DNA of 64,000 bases from Sclerurus mexicanus (lineage: Eukaryota; Chordata; Aves; Passeriformes; Furnariidae): assembly GCA_013396755.1 (NCBI GenBank), contig VWZF01003357.1, forward strand, positions 166,290-230,289, in the 5' to 3' direction. The notes beneath the pieces are model-generated. The model was not told the DNA's origin. It saw only the letters and a program-made list of their open reading frames with translations, and searched no databases. Positions 14,654-28,824 of the stretch are shown piece after piece (the stretch's first letter is position 1; each line of letters opens with the position of its first letter). The position numbers were made by a program, and so were the translations under genes.

Positions 14654-16955
14654 TGAAAGTCATGCCACCAAACACATTTCTGTTCCTGAGTCTGTTAGCA
14701 AATGTTCTGTTTGGATGCCAGAAAAAACAGCCCTGCCATTGTGGGTCATTTTCTCCCGGTGTAAACGCACTGTGGCTCAAAGGACACATGGCCTGAGGAT
14801 ACCTCCTGGCTGAAACTGCTGCTCAGGGTGGCCTATTCAGACACATGTGGCTTTGCTCCATGATTCTGGCAGGTTTTGTTGAGCTGACTGGATGGCTCCT
14901 AACCTTTCCTTTGTCACGGGTTCTCGTGTGTGTCTGGCTTTGGGTTTTGTTTTGCTTTTTTATTCTACTCAATCTGCCTTATTAGGTTGCATAGTTGAGG
15001 AAAAGCTTGCCACTGAACTGGCAGTGTCAGTGTAGGGCCTTGGGCCATCAGTTTTCAACCTCCCTGTAAGCTATTTGTTGTGTCTTTGCTTGGCTGGGGG
15101 CTGGTCTGTCTGTTACCTCTGTAACTGGACTGAGAAGTGAGGTTGTGATGATGTTAGTTGGCAGATTGCAAATATGCCAGGGAGTTAAACAGCTTTATTA
15201 CCCTTTTTGTGTTGTACCTGCTTTTTCTCTTCCTTCTCATCTTGGAAATAGTTTTTAGAGCTTGAAAAAAGATGAGTATTTCTAATCTAAAGGTGCTGCC
15301 TTCTTCAGAGCTTTATCTGCCCACAATTTCTTAATTCAACACATAACAGCTAAAGCTACTGGGTGGGGGTGGAGAATTTTTAGGAAGCAAAATGCCCTTT
15401 TCTGCTCAAGGGCTCTTGTTCCCAGGCTGGACTTATGACCTTTGTTAAGCAAAAGTCTAGTGTACTTACAGCAGTCATGATAACCTGGTATGACAATTCA
15501 GCCTTTCCTGTCATATTTCCGTGGGAACTTGACACATCTCTGTGAATTATGTGTCTCAGGAAGTTTTTAGAGCATGAAGTCAGCACTGAGCTGTGTTGGA
15601 CTGGGTGTTTATTTATTATTGCAGCAACATGAACTGAAGAATGTATTTGAAAGTGTTCTGCAATGAATTAATGTGTATTATGGGATCGTATAGAGCCGTC
15701 ATACAGAACCAGGGGTTCCTGCAGCTTGTGTGGTTAAGCCAGGTTTTCTTTTTTTTCCTTACAATGATATGGGAACGTGGAAATATATTATCTTTTCAAA
15801 TGCCTCCCCAGGTTAATGATAAATAGTGTATTTAATAATTCTCATGCAACTGAAATAATTCTTCCTTGGGATCTCTTTCCCTTTCATAACAAAGTGGGTA
15901 GAAAGAAATCACCTCTTGCTACAGAACTGCAGCAGGGAACCTGTTCTGCTTGTGCCTTTGGAGGTGACGAGTCCCAAAGCCCTTCTCAGGCTAGGCCTGC
16001 CCTGGCTTCTGTCTGTTCAGCACCAGGTTATCAGTGGGACTTGGGAAAGTCAAAAAGCTTGTTTCCTGCAAAAGTGCTGGTTCACAAACCTGCCTTTCGT
16101 AAGCTCGTCTTGAGGACACTGTTTGCTGTAGATCTTGGGCTTCTGCCTTAGTCCCAGGCCTCTGAATTGTCACTCCCATTTGTGGAGTACAGCTGCCTGG
16201 CTCCAGTGCTGGCACCAGCGAGCTCATCCACCTTCCTGCCTGGATAAGGGTGCAGCTGAGTGAGTAAAGCTTTACAGGGCATAGACTGATGCTACAGAGT
16301 AGGAAAGAATTTGGCTGTTCTTATGCTGGGTCACAGGCTGGGAAGAAGAGAAATTCAGTTCTTTAGTCTTTAGTGCAGCTGCTCATGACTCTGTGCTAGG
16401 CTGTTTCCTCACCCTCTGGTCTGGAACCTTGCTTCCTGCAGCCTTCAGCTCGGAGAGAAACACAGGAGTGAGTTTTGGGGAATGGGTTATGGGGTTTTTG
16501 TCAGCCTACTTGTCTGAGAGTGGCTTTCCTGTTCCTTTTTCTACTGGTGAGAAGTTACTCTGCTGAGTACGTCTAGGGGAATGTTAGCAGAATGAAGCTC
16601 TGTGGAAGGGAGACTTGACAGAAAGTGGCTTCTTGGAGATACAGAATGGTTTGCTAGAACTGAAGAAGAGGCATTTGCTGAAAATAAATTTCCAGTACTG
16701 CAAATTCCGCTTGTGTTTGGTTTCTTATCAAAACATGTTGGTGCCACTCTTGCTCTTGGAAACCAAGCCATGCAATGTGGTGGCACCTCAGTGCAGCATT
16801 TCTTTCCACTTAGGTAATTTTACCTACGATTTTAAGCTGTAATCACAAAAGAGACCAACTGTTTATTCCCGTTTCTTAAAACTGCGTTTAAGAATGTTTT
16901 CAAAATCGTCCTTGTGCTGTGGAGGAGTTCTCCCGCTGTCCTCTTGCTCCGCCAG

Positions 16956-17138
16956 GTGAAGGTGGTGGTGGACCCCTGCGACCGCAAGCGGGCCATCAGC
17001 TCCGTGTGCAGCTACATCGTGTACCAGTGCAGCCGCCCGGCGCCGCTGCACTCGCGCGACCTGCACTCCATGATCGTGGCAGCCTTCCAGTGCCTCTGCG
17101 TCTGGCTCACCGAGCACCCCGACATGCTGGATGAGAAG
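16956..17138 (+). CDS. RALGAPB: RALGAPB window exon 8, GC-saturated
   Basis: Residues 323-383: [20 protein letters not shown] onward through [20 protein letters not shown] to EHPDMLDEK. The acceptor is cttgctccgccag and the donor aag|gtcagt. Counted directly, 59 of 61 codons end in G or C (only one gca and one gat do not) and CpG is frequent. The protein sequence remains conserved. The neighbouring introns are AT-moderate, and exons 4 and 9 have about half G/C-ending codons. The next intron (1976 bp) has a very AT-rich patch at about 17.66-17.89 kb. Confidence 0.97.
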
Positions 17139-19114
17139 GTCAGTCTCTGCTGCCGGGGTTTTGAGCACTGCAGTGCCTTCCGTGCCCGAGCTGTTGGTTC
17201 TTGATACTTTAAAATAGGGTGTTTTCTTAGGAATTTCAAAATGAGTTTGTGTGCAAAATGCTTCTAAATTTCAACTCCTGCTCTTTTTTCATTGATAATG
17301 TTTTTGGCTTTAAAATTACCTTTATAGTTCTAAGAATGTCTTGGTCTTTCTTCTTGCTTTGTGAAACTGGAAAAAGAGAGAAGAAACCTGGGAAAAAACC
17401 AGAAAACAAAAAGAGAAATATGGAAATGAATGGGGTACATATAGCTACCTGCTGCAGGTAGCCATGGCTCTTCTCATTTCTCAGGTCTTACCTGACTAAA
17501 GCATCTTCTAGACTTAACGGAATTCCTCTGATGCTAATATTTTGATAATCAGCGTTTGTTTCACCAAGAAATCAGTTTTCTAGAAACTGAGCAAAGCACA
17601 GCTCAGTCTAAGAAGGAATTTGCTCAGGAGCCTTGAGAAGAGCATAATGAGAACATGTTTTCAATTGCCTTATGCCCTGCAGCTTAAAAATATAAAAATT
17701 TGAGTGCATATTTTCACTGTTGGTCTTGTTTCAGGGCCAACTCAGTGATCTTTCTGTATTTTTATAGATTATAGATGTTTATGTATTATGTAATATTTTG
17801 ATATAGTTTTAGATAGAACATTATCTATCTTTATATTTTGTGTGTTCTGTAACACATATTAAAATACGTATATTTTAAAATAACAAGAACTGAAAACCCA
17901 CAAGCAGGACTTTATTTAAAGATGCATTCTGCTTTGGAGTACGGGCATGGCAGTGGGTGACTAGGACAGGATGGACTGCCTGGATGTGATACAGCATGGG
18001 GTTTAGATCAGTTGTTCCATTTCGTTAGGGTCTGTATTTCGGTATCCACTGTCAGGAGGGAGTGTCACACACTCTGTGTTACGTACTGGACACTGAGGAG
18101 CTCCTTCCTGACTCGTGATAGTCAGATGGGAACCCTTCCCTGCATTTGCAAGAATTAGGAATGCAGCTTTCCAGGTGCCTGCCCTTATATTTGCCTTAAA
18201 TGTCACCTGCTGTGTTGCCAGCCAACATTGTAAACTCTGCTGCACTTTGTGGCCACTCTGCAGCTCAGTGCTAGTTCATTTTGCTCTGGCAGAAAACTTG
18301 GATTTTTTGTCTTCACCTCTTCTTTTGTATCCATGATGAATATAAGGAAGGAGAGAGGCCAAGATACAGACCCTGTCTGGTCTCTGGTGGTACAAACTGA
18401 CTACTTCTATTCAGTTTTAGCCACTTATTTATTCAGTAGAATGCTTTCCTTGTTACTCTGTAGCTCAGGCCATGAGATCTGAACCTTTGTTGTAGCAATC
18501 CAAATGTTTTCAGTAAATTATTTTGTTACATGCAGCACTTCAGTCGTACCTGTGGCTCTACTGAGTGCTGGCTTCTCCTGTAATAATTTGTTGAAACTTT
18601 TACAGCGTATTTTGAGAATATTCTTGATGAATTAGATACTGTGATATATTTTACTAATGAAAGCTGTTGGCAACTGAAAGATTTGGAAAAGGATTTTTTG
18701 CAGTTTTCCAGATGAGTTCATTCTTAATGTGCTTAGAACTTAAAATTTCTGCAGAGAGTCACAGAAATACATTTATCTCTTTAAATATGTTTATGTTTTT
18801 CAGTTGCATTCATAATAGTCCTCTTGGCAATTTGGTACATATATAATGGAATATATTGTGTGTATTTTTTCATTCAAATCACCTTTTACCATTAGGATAC
18901 AAACATAATAGACATCAATAGGTGGAGGGAATACCAGTTCTGTAGCAAATGTGACCTTACTCTAACAGTGTTGGAATAGTCTTCTGCTTTTATTTCTGAG
19001 CTCAAATTACCGGTGGTGCTTTATTTTACTTAATGATTTATCACTGTTTCCCTGAGGTCTTGGAGATGTTCGTTGGATTGCTTCTGCTTTAAGGTGGTTC
19101 CTCTTGTGTTCTAG

Positions 19115-19294
<180 letters not shown>

Positions 19295-20891
19295 TAATGT
19301 TCAATGTTGCCTTGACAGACGGTGTTTAATCAGGGGTTCCCGGCTGGGGATCTCGGATGTAGCAAGAGCATTTGAGAGCTTAGGCGGAAGCTCCCTTGGC
19401 CTTTGGTCAGGGCTGTACTGTGCTCTGCCTTTCATCTCTCCCCCCTCCCACTGCAGGGGTTAACAGAAGAGAGATCCCTGTGATGACTGTTTTCCCCTCC
19501 TGCCTGCTCTCTTCCTTGTGCAGCAAAACCCAGACCCTCCTGCAGCCCTGGGGGTCTGTTCTCAGCCAGGCCTCTCTGCAGACAGCAATTCCCTCTCTCC
19601 CACTTGACCTAGTGATCCTGTCCTTCCATTCCCCTTTCTTCTCAACCTGACAACATGCACTGTCCCCACCCTGACTGGGAAACTGATAGACACTGTGTGT
19701 GGCAGCAGGGAATGGCACATGCAGCAGATGTAGCTGGAGCAGGATGGGATGGCTTCCTGCCCACAACATAGGCCTTGCATAATGTATTTGAGAGGTTGTG
19801 CTGGAAATGCAGTAACAGATAATGTGTGGGCTGGGGAGGGGAAGCACAGAGAGGAAAATTGGGATATGCTCCAGAGAAGTTGGAAAGCACTGTGTTATGG
19901 GCTAAACAGCATGATGGTAGACAGGACAGATTGAGGATGGGGAGGATAAATATGTTTTGCAAAAGGTGATAGCTGCTTTCTTTTTTGCTTTGCAATCCAA
20001 CTGTTATAAATGTTACTGTTAGTAAAAACAGCTGTGTAATTTCAAAGGAAAAGCAACTACTCGTTGGAACTTGTGCACAAAGCTTTATTGTTGCCTAAAA
20101 GTGTTTCTTTTCATTTAGGGAGAGGAAACTATCTGTTTTCAGGGTAAAGTGTAAAAGTGTGTGGAGAGGACTTCAATAAACTTACTTTTAGTCTAGGTGC
20201 TGGTGTTAAGAGTAAAGTGCTGACTTAGATCATGATCTTCAGTCTCACACAGGATGACTCTCATTAGTGGTTCCTGCCATAGACATTTTCAATTTCTAGT
20301 ACGTTTGGGTAGGTCCTGTACAAATTTAGATGATTTACACTGATGCTTCTAGGAGCCTCCCAGGGCTGTGCCTCCAAGGAGGTAGGCACAGCTGGACCAC
20401 ACATGGAGACTTTCTTCCAGGGAAGGTTGTCATCTGTGGTAGTCACGTTTGTGTGATCCTGGACCTTTTTGGGGGTCTTAGTCCCTTGAAGAGTTTTAAG
20501 TTATTGTAATTTGTAACTGAAGAAGGCAAAGGCAATCATAACTAATGCACTGCCATGTCTGATACGAGAGGGCTAAAGCATGGATGATTGGAGAAATAAA
20601 TCTTTTAAGAATGAACATAAACAAAGCTGTGGAAGAGTACAGATTTTCATGCTTTAAAGCAAGTCTTAATACCTTTATAACCCAGGCTATAAAGAAACTC
20701 ATTCTGTAGGCAGAGTGCCTTTCTTTGTAGGTTTTCGTGTATGTTTTTCTGAAGTTACTGGTTATTTTAAAACAAGATGGGCGGGGGTAGGTGTGCCCTG
20801 GCAGAGTAGCTGCTAGATCAAGAGACAGGGGAAGAACATGAGTGAAGGTTTTTGCTTGGCTGGAAGAGTTCATTGTCTTAATCTGTTATAA

Positions 20892-21230
<339 letters not shown>

Positions 21231-23239
21231 TGAGCAGGGTTGCTCTGGGATGAAGTGATGGGAATAACTTCAGTGCCACTGATAGTCAAATATGCACAAG
21301 CCCATCCAAATGGTTCATGCAGTTGTCCAAGTGTTTCACCCAGTTAGACTGGATACTTGCTGCTGACTGCCATTGAAATAATGAGTGATGGACAAAAGCA
21401 ATAGCGTTACAGTTTGAAATATTCCTTCTTCATAAAAGAATGAAAATGTAAAGAGTATGGGAGACTTGATAGGGATAAGTGTTCGACACATGGCTGATGT
21501 GTCTCCTTTATGCTCACACCATTGCTGTTGCTTTAGACCTCCTGTTACTGTTTCTGTGGGGACTTTCAGCTCAGGTGGTTTTAGGTGCTTGGAAGCTGTT
21601 ATAACTTTCCCATGTCCATCCTGTTCTGTCAGTGATGCCTCCTGTAAAGGAGGTTTGTCACAGTGTTGGCTTTCACAGGTGAATCTAACTTGTTTCAGCC
21701 TCGTAGACTTTGACCATCAAGAATTTAGATTACAGAAACCTGGTATTAAATTAAATGATACTTTGAATTGAATAACTGATCCCCTTGTAAGTCTTCATGT
21801 GTCATGGCATTGCCTAACAATAGATAAACTGAGGTAGCACATAAGAGAATTTTTAAGACTAACCTGTGTTAGACCTGCTACATTTTCCTTGCCTATGGAC
21901 AGGATAGGGCCTGTCTTGATAGTAGTCTTGAAAACAGAGATTGCACAGGACTGCATGCACTGGCTCAGAGAAGTTATTTTGAATTGTGGTCTAGAGTGCT
22001 CTGACCTCATTGAGAATCACTGAACAGATCTTGCAGGAAGCTCTGATGCTGGAAGCCATTGCCACACATCCACCCCCAGTCTGTGTTGGAGCAAGTGTGC
22101 TCCTGACTGGAATGGATTAGAGCATGCTAGAATGGCTAAGCAATTCTCATCCTCACTCTGCCCCTGCTAAGTGCATTACTGAGGAATCCTGTAAAGCTAT
22201 TAGAATCACAAATTAGATTATCTTTTCTTGCTGTGCCTAACTTGCTTACAAATCCCCTTTGAATTACAAGATTAATTGCAATAATGCGTGAGTGCGTCAG
22301 GTCGCTTCTGAGGCAGACCACTGCAGTGAACCACTGTGGGAAGCTGGTTTTGGTCGTCTGTGTGTGCTTATGGAGCTGTGCTGGGCCCTGTTCTTCCCGT
22401 GAAATACTGGGGAAGGAACAGAAATCTGCTGGTTACCTGATGGTGCTAGTGTGTGGTTTATGTGCATAAAAAATAAATGCCTTTACCTTTATGAAGGAAA
22501 GCTGTAGAACTATGGTGATCCCTCATCTGAGGTGACTAATATCAGTGGCCTTTTAGATCTCAAAGGAAGACCGAAATCCCTGCAATGTTCAAACCATTGT
22601 TGTGCCAGTGGAAAGGCACCTCAGGACTCTGCAGTCTGAGCTCTGGCTCTAAACAAAGCCAGCACTGAATGTGAACCAGGACAGTGCGGCCTGGTGTTGT
22701 CCAAGTAGGTCTTGCAAACCTGTGAGGACAACTTCTCTATGCCCCTGTTCCTTGTGGTGAAAAGTTTTCAATGATGTGGAGTCAGAATCTTCGCCATTCT
22801 TTGTTTGACTGTTGTCTCTTGTCCTTCCACTGTTCTTATTGCTGTTGTTTGTGAGGACCCTTTGCAGTAGGTCATGGAAGCATCATGGAATCTGTCTCCA
22901 TATGGTCATTGTCTCACCCAAACAGACAGTGACTGGACAATCTTCTTTGATTTCCTAGAGATAATTTGGAGAGAAACGGTGATCTGCATGAATTTGGGTG
23001 AAACTTACTTTTAATGATGAAACTGAGCTGGTAACTACTGGACAGACCACAAAGGAGACCAGCTGCAGAGAGGAGGTTTGCTTGCTTTTCACCAGGAATT
23101 GTGTTCAGGGTCAGGGAGGAGTTAACCTGGAGAACAAAACCTCTGCCATCATGCCTGCATTTCTTTTTTGTTAAATGATTACACAGTGAACTGTTTACAA
23201 TATAGGATGTGTTACTCTCTTAACCTTTGTGCTTTGCAG

Positions 23240-23346
23240 ATGACTCTTTCCCCTCTGTCACCGTTTTGATCCGTGGGACGTCTGGAAGATTTGCATGGGC
23301 CCAGCAACTCTGTCTTTTACCAAGAGGAGCTAAAGCAAATCAAAAG
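23240..23346 (+). CDS. RALGAPB: RALGAPB window exon 11 (weak donor)
   Basis: Residues 497-532: NDSFPSVTVLIRGTSGRFAW then AQQLCLLPRGAKANQK. The acceptor is gtgctttgcag. The donor AAG|gtctct is poor at +3 to +6. It is chosen because phase 0 here joins FVPEPRP of exon 12, as in the known protein. The frame stays open past this donor until a TAA at 23476-23478, so intron retention would add 43 residues. The intron is 1548 bp and includes a T-rich tract at 23579-23609. Confidence 0.93.
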
Positions 23347-23578
23347 GTCTCTATCAAAGCCCATAAAGAAATCTTTAACTTAGAGATGTTCAGCAGAAAT
23401 TCCACTAATGTGAGACAGCCCCCCAGAGCTGGTGATTATACGTTAAGGCTGAGCTACGGGGCCGTTAGCTGTAGGTAATGTGCCACATCTCTGGTGACTC
23501 TTTATCACTCGTGATTAATACTAACTGCAGGATGTGAAAATGCTGTTGCCTTCTAGACCTGCTTAGGGGGAGGGGGCA

Positions 23579-23609
23579 TTCTTTTTTCTTTTTTTTTATT
23601 TTTTTTTTC
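23579..23609. repeat. T-rich low-complexity tract
   Basis: A 31-base run of T interrupted by two C and one A, intronic. It follows a G-rich stretch (taggggga gggggc). Simple sequence. Confidence 0.9.
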
Positions 23610-24855
23610 TGAAAGCATCTTCTGAAGTGGTAGGGTAAGGCACAGTGTACTTAGTGTGTAGGCATGAGTGTTGGTGCTGGTTTTCAGATGTCAGGCAAAG
23701 TCCTTGTAGCAGAGGGAGCGAAGTCTTGAGCTTAGGATTCAGTGCTGCAGAGAGAACAGCTCCTTTAGCTACAAGCCTGATGTTGCAAAGATGTCTGTAA
23801 ACCTGCTGTGAAAAAATGATCCAGATGAAACAGGTCTGGAGAGGAACAGTGGAGAAGTACCCGTCTTGTTTTACAGTAAAATTTCTTACTGCAGTTGTCT
23901 AGTGAAACATGTACTCCTGTTACGAAAATTTGTCTGAATTTCTCCAAATCTTTAAATTCTTCACATGACCCTTGGTAAAATAAAGGCAACAGTGATGTAC
24001 CTGAAATGAGGGCTTGTCAGTCTCCACTGGCATGTTCACACTAGGTGAGTGTGGTCTCTGGGATGTCTGGAGCTGTGCTGTCACTGCAGCTGAGCCCTGT
24101 GGCTAAATAGTGTCAGTCCAGGTGTGCTACCTCTTACACCAAAGGACAAGCCATGACTTGACTGCTGACCTTTTCACCAGTTTTAAGGGAACTTTTCCAA
24201 CTTGAAGGCATTCTATAACTTCAGTCTTAATAGTTTTGCTCTTTTGAAATGTAATTGGTAGTAAATAAACTTATGAAAGAGCACTCAAGATGCAGTGAAA
24301 GGTCTTGCTTGCTTAGGCCTTATGCACCTGTAAACCTGCACCTAAGTATTTTATTGCTGTCCTTGGTAACTTGAAGTTTGGAATTGCATACTGACAGTAT
24401 GGAGCCTAATGTAGTAGCAATGTCAGAATCACATCATGGTCTGTGATGTAAGCCCTTTGGATGTTCTGGCAGTGCATCTCCCTCCTGACTCACAGCATTG
24501 CTGCTCTCTTCAAGGGCTTGTGTTCATCACAGGAGGGTTGAAATGGAGCTTCTCAAACACTTGCCAGCTTTTGCTCAGTACACTTAGAATGGGCTGAAAA
24601 TAAGATGTTGCCTTGTAAGTTGGTCATTTTTATTGGGATTTGCAGCTGCTTAAAGGTTAGATGGTAAGCAGGGTTCATAGATTCCAAAATGGGCAGAATT
24701 GTGTCTCTTAAATTTACAGTCACCTTTTTAATACTAGTCTATTAGTTTAAAGTCCTTAATGTTTTTTTAATAATGCTGCTCACTAATGGATTAGTGTAGT
24801 TCTGGTGGGGAGGGGAGAGGGAATGTTTTTCATCTGTTCTAATATTGTCTAGTGA

Positions 24856-25065
<210 letters not shown>

Positions 25066-25663
25066 TGATTTTGTTCCTGGGATTTTTGACTCTTTGTGAG
25101 TCATGCACTAATATCTTACTGGAAGGAGTTTTACTCTTTAGTTGTCTAATTTCATATTAATGCAAATTAATGAAATCCATGCACTTCTCCAGGAAGATGA
25201 TAGTACTTTGGATGTGTTTTTTGGGAGGCACTGCTCAACATGTTTTAATGCTGATCCTAATATCCTGGTATTGAGGGAAGCAATGACTTGTTTTATTTTA
25301 TTGCTTCTTCTGGGGAAATGAGGCGGGGGAGGTTTTTTGAGACCTTCTGGGGGGAAAAAAGGGAGTGTGTCTCAAATATTTTAAAGCTTCATGGAGTCTA
25401 ATGTGTTTTAGTTTCTCTTCCCCTGAACTGGAAGAAGCCGTAGCTGATACTGGATATTTGCAACAGCTCACCTATGCAAACAAGGTGTTCAGATGTTCAC
25501 TTTGTCATGTTGCAAGGTCTTGTTGGTAGTGTCTCAGTAACCATCCTGGTGGTGGATTGCAGCTGCTGTACCCGTGACTTAGAGCTTTCCTAGGTGATGG
25601 AATGTTTTCTTGGTGGCTCTTGGTGTTTTCGGTGAAACCAGCAGTTCACACTATGTTTTCCAG

Positions 25664-25873
25664 CTTGAAGAGCGACACGAGAAGCTGAGGAATGGCATGG
25701 CGCAGCAGATTGTCTTTGAGACTTCCATAGATCAGAAAAGCGAGGAGGAGTGGCGGAAGAAGAGCTTTCCTGACCCTGTCACGGAGTGCAAGCCCCCGCC
25801 TCCGGCACAGGAGTTCCAGACCGCGCGCCTCTTCCTCTCACACTTTGGGTTCCTCTCGCTGGAGGCATTGAAG
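25664..25873 (+). CDS. RALGAPB: RALGAPB window exon 13
   Basis: Residues 584-653: [20 protein letters not shown] onward through [20 protein letters not shown] to [14 protein letters not shown]. It has a charged helix at the start, then a proline patch (KPPPPAQEF), then a hydrophobic helix leading into the GAP-like part. The acceptor is atgttttccag and the donor aag|gtgatc. The following 709-bp intron is AT-rich and featureless. Confidence 0.97.
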
Positions 25874-26582
25874 GTGATCTTTGTTTGCAGTGGATGCCTA
25901 AGCCATCACATTCACACTTGAAATAATTCCCACAGCTTTAGTTAGGTTTTGGGGTGCCACTTGAAGACTTTCTGAAATGAGACTGCGGTAGAAGTTCTGC
26001 TGCAGAGGTGGTTGTGCTGAAGTGGTTTGGTCATACATTTAGAGGTCTCTTTTTAAAGTTAAAATAACAATTTATAGAGGTGATCTATATTCTTAATTTG
26101 AAATTTGGCCTCTTATCTTTGAATTCTCTTTTTATTTGTTGCTCTTCCTTCCAGAAAGCTGTCAACAAAAGCAGACGATTGAACATTTGCAAAAATGATA
26201 AATGAAAGCGCTCAATATTTTACATATTATTGGTATTTAAGTTAATATGAAATTGCATATGTAGCTGTGTGTATAGCTGTGATATTCTGAAAGCATTTGC
26301 TACTTCTGTTGCTGTGCTCTTCCAGAGCAAAATATTATGTCTGTTTCAGTGGCAAAATACCATTTTTATTTAAAGAGTAGAATGCAACAAATTGTCAAGC
26401 TGTTATTCTTGCTGTTACTCATTTACAGTGACAGGGTTATATTGCATCAGAAAGCTGTGTGTGATTTTGATCTTTGAGAACAGAAATTGTCTTTTTGTAT
26501 TTTAATGGATGGTTATTCAAGCCACAAAGACCTTTTAAGTTATAAAGTTTTATTTCAAGCTGTTGATGTCTCTGTTGGACAG

Positions 26583-26741
26583 GAACCTGCCAACAGTCGT
26601 CTACCTCCTCACCTGATTGCACTTGACTCTGCGCTGCCAGGGTTTTTTGATGACCTTGGCTACTTGGATTTGCTACCTTGTCGTCCTTTTGATACTGTTT
26701 TCATTTTCTACATGAAGGCAGGCCAGAAAACAAGCCAGGAG
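26583..26741 (+). CDS. RALGAPB: RALGAPB window exon 14, start of GAP-like region
   Basis: Residues 654-706: [20 protein letters not shown] onward through [20 protein letters not shown] to KAGQKTSQE. The Rap/Ran-GAP-like domain of the subunit begins about here. The acceptor is ctgttggacag with a modest pyrimidine tract; the donor gag|gtaagt is consensus. The following intron (1914 bp) shows no recognised repeat. Confidence 0.97.
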
Positions 26742-28655
26742 GTAAGTGAAAGTGTAGGGTGCCAGCTAGTCTATATTGGCTTGTTTCTAGCAATTTTCAA
26801 GTGAGTGAAGCATCACTGCTAGTGATTAGAGTGGAGTGCCACAATCAGCGTGTGCTCGAGTCACTGCATACTCTCATCATCTGTAGGTTGAAGTACATTG
26901 CTCACATTCAGGATTATTGTAACACTTTTAATATTTTTTAAACATATATAATATTATTAGTATTATCTGTTCTGGCTGTGTGGTCCTTATTTGTGGAGTT
27001 CAGAGATTCAGATCAGAAAAGCATTTCAGTTTTGTTGCTCAACTTGTAGGGAGGGCTGCAATTTGTTCCAGCAATGTGCAGTGGCAGGATAGTTTGGTTT
27101 CATGCTAATGTTAAACACGTGTTAAAGGAATGAAAACCTTTCTGCAAGTAGGAAAGTATTATTACTTTGTATGTGTTTACATGATACTACTTAGATTCAA
27201 AGGCAGTTAGGTTAATCAGGTTAATTTGTACAAATCTAAACTGTGACTTCTCTGTGACCTAGAAACTTTCTAAGAGGGTTTATGGGCTCATTAGAGAACG
27301 GTGTTTCTCTAGTACCTTCTCATTCCATTCATAATTCTTGTAGTAAAGGGTAGAAGCTGGCTTCCATAATAAATCATGATGCCTACTCACCTCACTTGTG
27401 GATGCACAGTTGACAGAACACTGCAGCATCTTCTGCTTCTGTGGGATACAATCTGTTTATTGAAACCAGGATTGTGCTGTTTGTGAGTGTTCAAGTTGAA
27501 GTTCAGAGTGGTCAGTGCGAAGTGTTTTCATCTGCAAAGTCAGCTGTGAAACAAGGTACACTAAGTTTGCCTTTGAGCTGAGATGTGCTCTTACTGAGCT
27601 AGCAGAATGTTTACATACTCTTATGGAGCTCTTATGTCTTCTAAACCACACTTAGCCTGTCTTGTTCTGATGCACAGCTAAGACTTCAATGTGCTCAGTA
27701 ATGAGGATTAATAATGATATTTCAATGCAGTGTGTCCAGTCACTGTACAGGGCATTGGAATGGGGTGTCAGGACCACATGGCTACACAGAGCCTCCTGTC
27801 TGGAAATTTCTCTTCCAGCACCCATCTCTGCAGCTTCTCTTTTGTTGGGGCCTGTGTCCTGGTGTTCTGCCCCTGCACAAAGCAAAACCATTGATGCTCA
27901 TGCCACAGCACAAATTCCTGCATGGCCCAGAAAGGATGTTCTGTTCCAGCAGCCCCAATGCTTCTGGTACCCAAAACAGAAATCACTCCTGTCCCTGCCT
28001 GCTGTATGGTGAAAGACTCAACTCTCACTTGGTCATAATGAGATAAAAACTGCCATCAGATGTGGAGACATCCCAGATCTCTGTCAGAAGTAGGCTTAGA
28101 GTGTAAAGTGAATGGCACAGTGTGCAGTTTAAGTGCACACTGAATCCTGCTGAAAATTATTTTGGAAAAGCTGTTTCATAATTTGATGTGCCATAATGCC
28201 TGCCCTCTAAATTGCTGTATGTCACGTACAGGTGAGTAGTGAGGAAAATACCTTTCTCCTTAAATTTCACCGCAGTTTAATAGTAAAAATTGTCAAGAAA
28301 ACCCTCATGTTACCCTTGGTACTAATGCAGATTCTGCACTGAACACTCTATGTTTTGTTCCTGATGAGTGGCTGAGTCTCAAAATTGCTGTTTCCAGCAG
28401 TTTGTTTCCCTGTTCTACAGGCTTTGAAAAATCTGGCAGAAAGTCAAGTTGATTGAATAGGACATGGCCAGGCAGGATGGGAGGATGCTGGGCAGCAAGG
28501 AGTGGTGCCCATGTAGAAAGTCTGGGGTTCCAGGCTTGTTCAGTAGCTTACTTGGGCAAAACCAGGTTGGTGACGAAAAATGTTAATTAAAAAGCTGTGG
28601 AGGAAGAGGCTTATTTGCTGCTTCTATGCCAACATGGTGCTGCTGGTTGTTTCAG

Positions 28656-28824
28656 ATCCTGAAGAACATGGAGTCTTCCAGAATTGTTCAGCCCCACTTC
28701 CTGGAGTTCTTGTTGTCTCTTGGCTGGTCTGTTGATGTTGGGAAACATCCAGGGTGGACTGGTCATGTCTCAACAAGCTGGTCAATCAACAGCTGCAACA
28801 GTGATGAAGAGGGACCTGAACAAG
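28656..28824 (+). CDS. RALGAPB: RALGAPB window exon 15, GAP-like region
   Basis: Residues 707-763: [20 protein letters not shown] onward through [20 protein letters not shown] to [13 protein letters not shown]. The GKHPGWTG segment is typical of Ral/Tuberin-type GAP domains. The acceptor is tggttgtttcag and the donor g|gtaaga. The following intron (2593 bp) contains the only sense-strand CR1 tail. Confidence 0.97.

Noticed and set aside
17660..17890. AT-rich intronic patch with an agatag/ctatct inverted repeat as a structured RNA
   Set aside because: The stem is only about 6 bp in very AT-rich DNA, which is expected by chance.
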